Source: Coprothermobacterota bacterium
GTDB taxonomy: Bacteria; Caldisericota; JANLFM01
Direction of reading: 5' to 3'
Length of the DNA stretch: 7,561 bases
NCBI GenBank assembly: GCA_026389415.1
Contig: JAPLHX010000327.1
Location: 1-7,561 of the forward strand
The stretch's first letter is position 1; each line of letters opens with the position of its first letter. Made by a program: the position numbers and the translations under genes. Below are positions 5,329 through 7,561 of this stretch, in pieces. The notes beneath the pieces were generated by a model that ran no database searches, had not been told where the DNA came from, and saw nothing but the letters and a program-made list of their open reading frames with translations.

Positions 5329-5652
5329 TTGCTGGAGGAGCTGGTGGATGTCTTGTTGAATAAAAAAGCACAAGATGTACTAACCCTTGACTTAAACGGC
5401 ATCTCATCGTTTACCGATTTCTTCCTGATCGCGACAGGGGAAACAGACCGTCAAACTCATGCCCTATACGAAGGACTGATCGAAACTTTAAACGAACGGG
5501 GCGTTCCCTTCCGGGTGGAAGGAACCGAACAGACGCATTGGATTTTGGTCGACCTCGGCAATATCGTGGTGCATCTGTTCACGCCTGAATTGCGTGCCTA
5601 CTATACCTTGGAAGACTGCTGGTACCAAGCCCAGAAGAAAGTGTACCTGTAA
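5329..5652 (+). CDS. rsfS: Ribosomal silencing factor RsfS
   Basis: RsfS (Iojap/DUF143 family) binds L14 on the 50S subunit and blocks subunit joining when nutrients are short. The frame shows the conserved core KKAQDVLTLDL, SSFTDFFLIATG, GVPFRVEG, then WILVDLGNIVVHLF and a final YYTLEDCW. The start is unclear. No ATG lies in frame nearby, although the frame stays open upstream inside nadD. TTG at 5329 keeps the N-terminal helix (LEELVDVLL) and gives 107 residues, a normal length, but its nearest strong Shine-Dalgarno (AGGAGG, 5301-5306) is 22 bases away. GTG at 5344 has GGAGGAG (5334-5340) well placed and gives 102 residues, but it trims the helix. I chose TTG on conservation. The gene follows nadD by 11 bases and polA begins 10 bases after it. 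Confidence 0.92.
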   Translation: MLEELVDVLLNKKAQDVLTLDLNGISSFTDFFLIATGETDRQTHALYEGLIETLNERGVPFRVEGTEQTHWILVDLGNIVVHLFTPELRAYYTLEDCWYQAQKKVYL

Positions 5653-5657
5653 GGAGG
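5651..5657 (+). promoter_or_regulatory. Ribosome-binding site that fixes the polA GTG start
   Basis: AAGGAGG overlaps the rsfS stop codon and lies 5 bases before the GTG at 5663. It is the strongest Shine-Dalgarno in the window and selects this non-ATG start. Confidence 0.85.
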
Positions 5658-5662
5658 AATCC

Positions 5663-7561
5663 GTGCCGGAATTGGTCGTATTGATCGACGGCAACAGTAT
5701 ACTCTACCGCACCTATTTCGCCTTGCCGGCCTTGCTGACCAGCGATGGTACCCCCACCGGCGGTGTATACGGCCTGACCAATATCCTGTTCAAACTGCTG
5801 GAAGAAACCAAGCCCGATTGGATCTTTTTCACCTTCGACCTGAAGGGACCCACCTTCCGTCACCTCGATTTTGCCGACTACAAAGCCAACCGACCCAAGG
5901 CTCCTTCCGATCTTGTTCAGCAGTTAGCTCTGGCTCACGAGCTGGCTGAGGTTTTGTGCATTCCGGTATTCGAGCGGCCCGGGTTTGAAGCCGATGACAT
6001 GATCGCCACGCTGACCAGCAAGGCCGTGACTGCCGGCAAACAAGTAGTCATCCTAACCGGAGACTTAGACACACTGCAATTGGTCTCCGATACGATTTCC
6101 GTAGTAGTGCCGCGAAAAGGAATTAGTGAAACCATGACCTATGACCTGGCTGCCGTGCGCCAGCGATACGGCCTGGAGCCTAGTCAATTGGTGGATTACA
6201 AGGCGTTGGTCGGGGATCCCTCAGACAACATCCCTCGTATTCCGCAGATGGGGGAAAAAACCGTTGGCGCCTTGCTGGCCAAATTCGGCTCACTGGCAGA
6301 TCTCTACCAACAGCTGGAACACCTGGAACCACGCCTGCGCACGATTCTTATGGAGAATCGGACCCAGGTGGAACAAAACAAGTTTCTGACACAATTGATC
6401 TCGGACATTGATTTATCGGTGGACTGGAATTCCCTTAGGTTTTCCGGTTTCCAGCAGGAAAAAGCCAGGGCTTTGTTTTCGCGTTTGGAATTCAAGACCT
6501 TGCTACGGAAATTGGCTCCGCCTCCTGCGATCCAAGACGACACGCCGCAACGAGCGTTAGAGGACTGGAGGCCAACTGCACTGCCCCTTGTCTTTGCCCT
6601 CACCGAGGAAAAACCTCCGCATCTAGCGTTGGCTGATCAAAGCGCGGTATTCGTGGGGGAGCTGGGAGGAGGAACCTCCAGCGGTCTTTTCGATGCGAAT
6701 CCAACAATGCCAGAGCCCATCCGCCGGTCGCTGGTGGATGGTAGCCGGCCCAAATGGACGCATGACGGTAAAACGGCTCGAAAAATGCTCGCCACGCTGG
6801 GTCTTCCCCTCGCTGGAGTCAGCTTTGATACTTTGCTGGCAGCCTACTTGATCAATTCCGGTCGAAGCTCACATAACCTGGATCAAATCCACCTGGAAAA
6901 ACTGAAGCGACCGCTTTGGCCGGAAGGAGAAGAGTTCGGTCCCAGGGAGCGGGCGGTTCTGATTGCACAAGCTGTGCTGAGACTGACACCCTTGCTGGAA
7001 GAGGACTTGATCACATTGGAGTTGATGCAGCTCTTCCGTGAGGTGGAGCTGCCCCTCTCCGATGTGCTGGCGGAAATGGAACAAACGGGTGTGCGTCTTT
7101 CCCGCCGGGTGTTGGAAGAGCTTCGCCAGGAGGCAGAAGTCCACTTGGCTTCCCTGGAGAAGGAAATCTTCGATCAATGTGGTTGCCGGTTCAACATTTC
7201 TTCACCAAAGCAATTGGCCGTCGTCCTGTTCGAGAAGCTGCAATTGGCCAAGGGTCGAAAAACCAAGACCGGCTATTCTACCGATGCTGCTGTGTTGGAA
7301 AGCTTAGCCTTTGCTCATCCCGCGGTGGCCCGGATCTTGGAATACCGAGAGCTGTTCAAGCTGAAGACCACTTACATCGATGTCTTGCCGGGTCTGTTGG
7401 ACCCCAATGACCGCGTGCACACCACCTACCTGCAAACCTCCACTACTACCGGCCGCCTGTCGTCAGTGAACCCCAATCTGCAAAATATCCCCATCCGCTC
7501 CGCATTCGGCCAACAGATCCGTCGAGCCTTTATCGCTTCGTCGGGTTCTTTCCTGCTCTCG
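5663..7561 (+). CDS. polA: DNA polymerase I (3'-partial)
   Basis: Pol I removes RNA primers and fills gaps in replication and excision repair. The frame is open for 633 codons to the window edge; full-length proteins run about 830-930. The 5' nuclease domain (about 1-290) has Asp9 (LIDGNS), EADD (109-112), TGDLD (Asp134 and Asp136) and GDPSDNIP (Asp185 and Asp188) before a helix-hairpin-helix region (MGEKTVGALL). The middle domain (about 300-445) keeps the fold-like FDTLLAAYLI strand but shows no DxE exonuclease motif at its start, so proofreading is probably lost, as in Bacillus stearothermophilus and Thermus Pol I. The polymerase domain begins at about 455 and reaches TGRLSS (596-601) and PNLQNIPIR. 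The window ends just before motif A (DYSQIE), so the catalytic aspartates are not visible. The GTG start has a near-perfect ribosome-binding site. Confidence 0.97.
   Translation, partial: MPELVVLIDGNSILYRTYFALPALLTSDGTPTGGVYGLTNILFKLLEETKPDWIFFTFDLKGPTFRHLDFADYKANRPKAPSDLVQQLALAHELAEVLCIPVFERPGFEADDMIATLTSKAVTAGKQVVILTGDLDTLQLVSDTISVVVPRKGISETMTYDLAAVRQRYGLEPSQLVDYKALVGDPSDNIPRIPQMGEKTVGALLAKFGSLADLYQQLEHLEPRLRTILMENRTQVEQNKFLTQLISDIDLSVDWNSLRFSGFQQEKARALFSRLEFKTLLRKLAPPPAIQDDTPQRALEDWRPTALPLVFALTEEKPPHLALADQSAVFVGELGGGTSSGLFDANPTMPEPIRRSLVDGSRPKWTHDGKTARKMLATLGLPLAGVSFDTLLAAYLINSGRSSHNLDQIHLEKLKRPLWPEGEEFGPRERAVLIAQAVLRLTPLLEEDLITLELMQLFREVELPLSDVLAEMEQTGVRLSRRVLEELRQEAEVHLASLEKEIFDQCGCRFNISSPKQLAVVLFEKLQLAKGRKTKTGYSTDAAVLESLAFAHPAVARILEYRELFKLKTTYIDVLPGLLDPNDRVHTTYLQTSTTTGRLSSVNPNLQNIPIRSAFGQQIRRAFIASSGSFLLS

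Noticed and set aside
1..7561. CRISPR array, tRNA, rRNA, riboswitch or a novel multi-gene system
   Set aside because: I saw no regularly spaced repeats beyond the IS ends, no cloverleaf or rRNA-like sequence, and no unexplained gene cluster. The window is explained by two IS elements, one gene remnant and a housekeeping operon.

Overview
The window comes from a bacterial chromosome of moderately high GC. It splits into an insertion-sequence-rich left part (about 1-2820) and a housekeeping operon on the right (about 2830-7561). Every gene I can support lies on the + strand. I cannot name the species. L27 lacks the N-terminal extension that Prp cleaves in typical Bacillota, and no prp gene lies between rplU and rpmA, so a standard Bacillus/Clostridium lineage is unlikely. 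I see no novel defence, RNA or biosynthetic system. The interest is in gene decay and in details of the IS elements.

Left part. Positions 1-820 are the right end of an IS21-family element: the istB ATPase helper (5' end outside the window), a non-coding tail, and repeated GGTGGTCA boxes ending in a terminal CA at about 820. Directly against this end lies the 3' part of a tocopherol-cyclase-family gene (821-1340). It is truncated by the IS and also frameshifted near 1200-1208. After a spacer of about 110 bp comes a complete ISL3-family element (1452-2818). It has imperfect inverted repeats of about 29-30 bp, a 401-residue DDE transposase with both zinc-finger CxxC pairs, and a leader hairpin that overlaps the transposase Shine-Dalgarno.

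Right part. The ISL3 element stops 13 bp before a perfect consensus promoter (TTGACA, 17 bp, TATAAT). That promoter drives rplU, rpmA, obg (obgE/cgtA), nadD, rsfS and the start of polA. The set links ribosome assembly (L21, L27, Obg, RsfS) with NAD synthesis and DNA polymerase I, in tight or overlapping arrangement. There is one terminator-like hairpin, between rpmA and obg.

The most surprising point is that rplU looks broken. Its first 24 codons and its C-terminal half are both recognisable, but about 36 central codons are missing and the two halves are in different frames. Either the organism has another L21 or lacks a functional one, or the assembly is wrong here. The Obg G3 motif also carries Glu where the family has Asp. 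polA is open to the window edge and is cut just before polymerase motif A.
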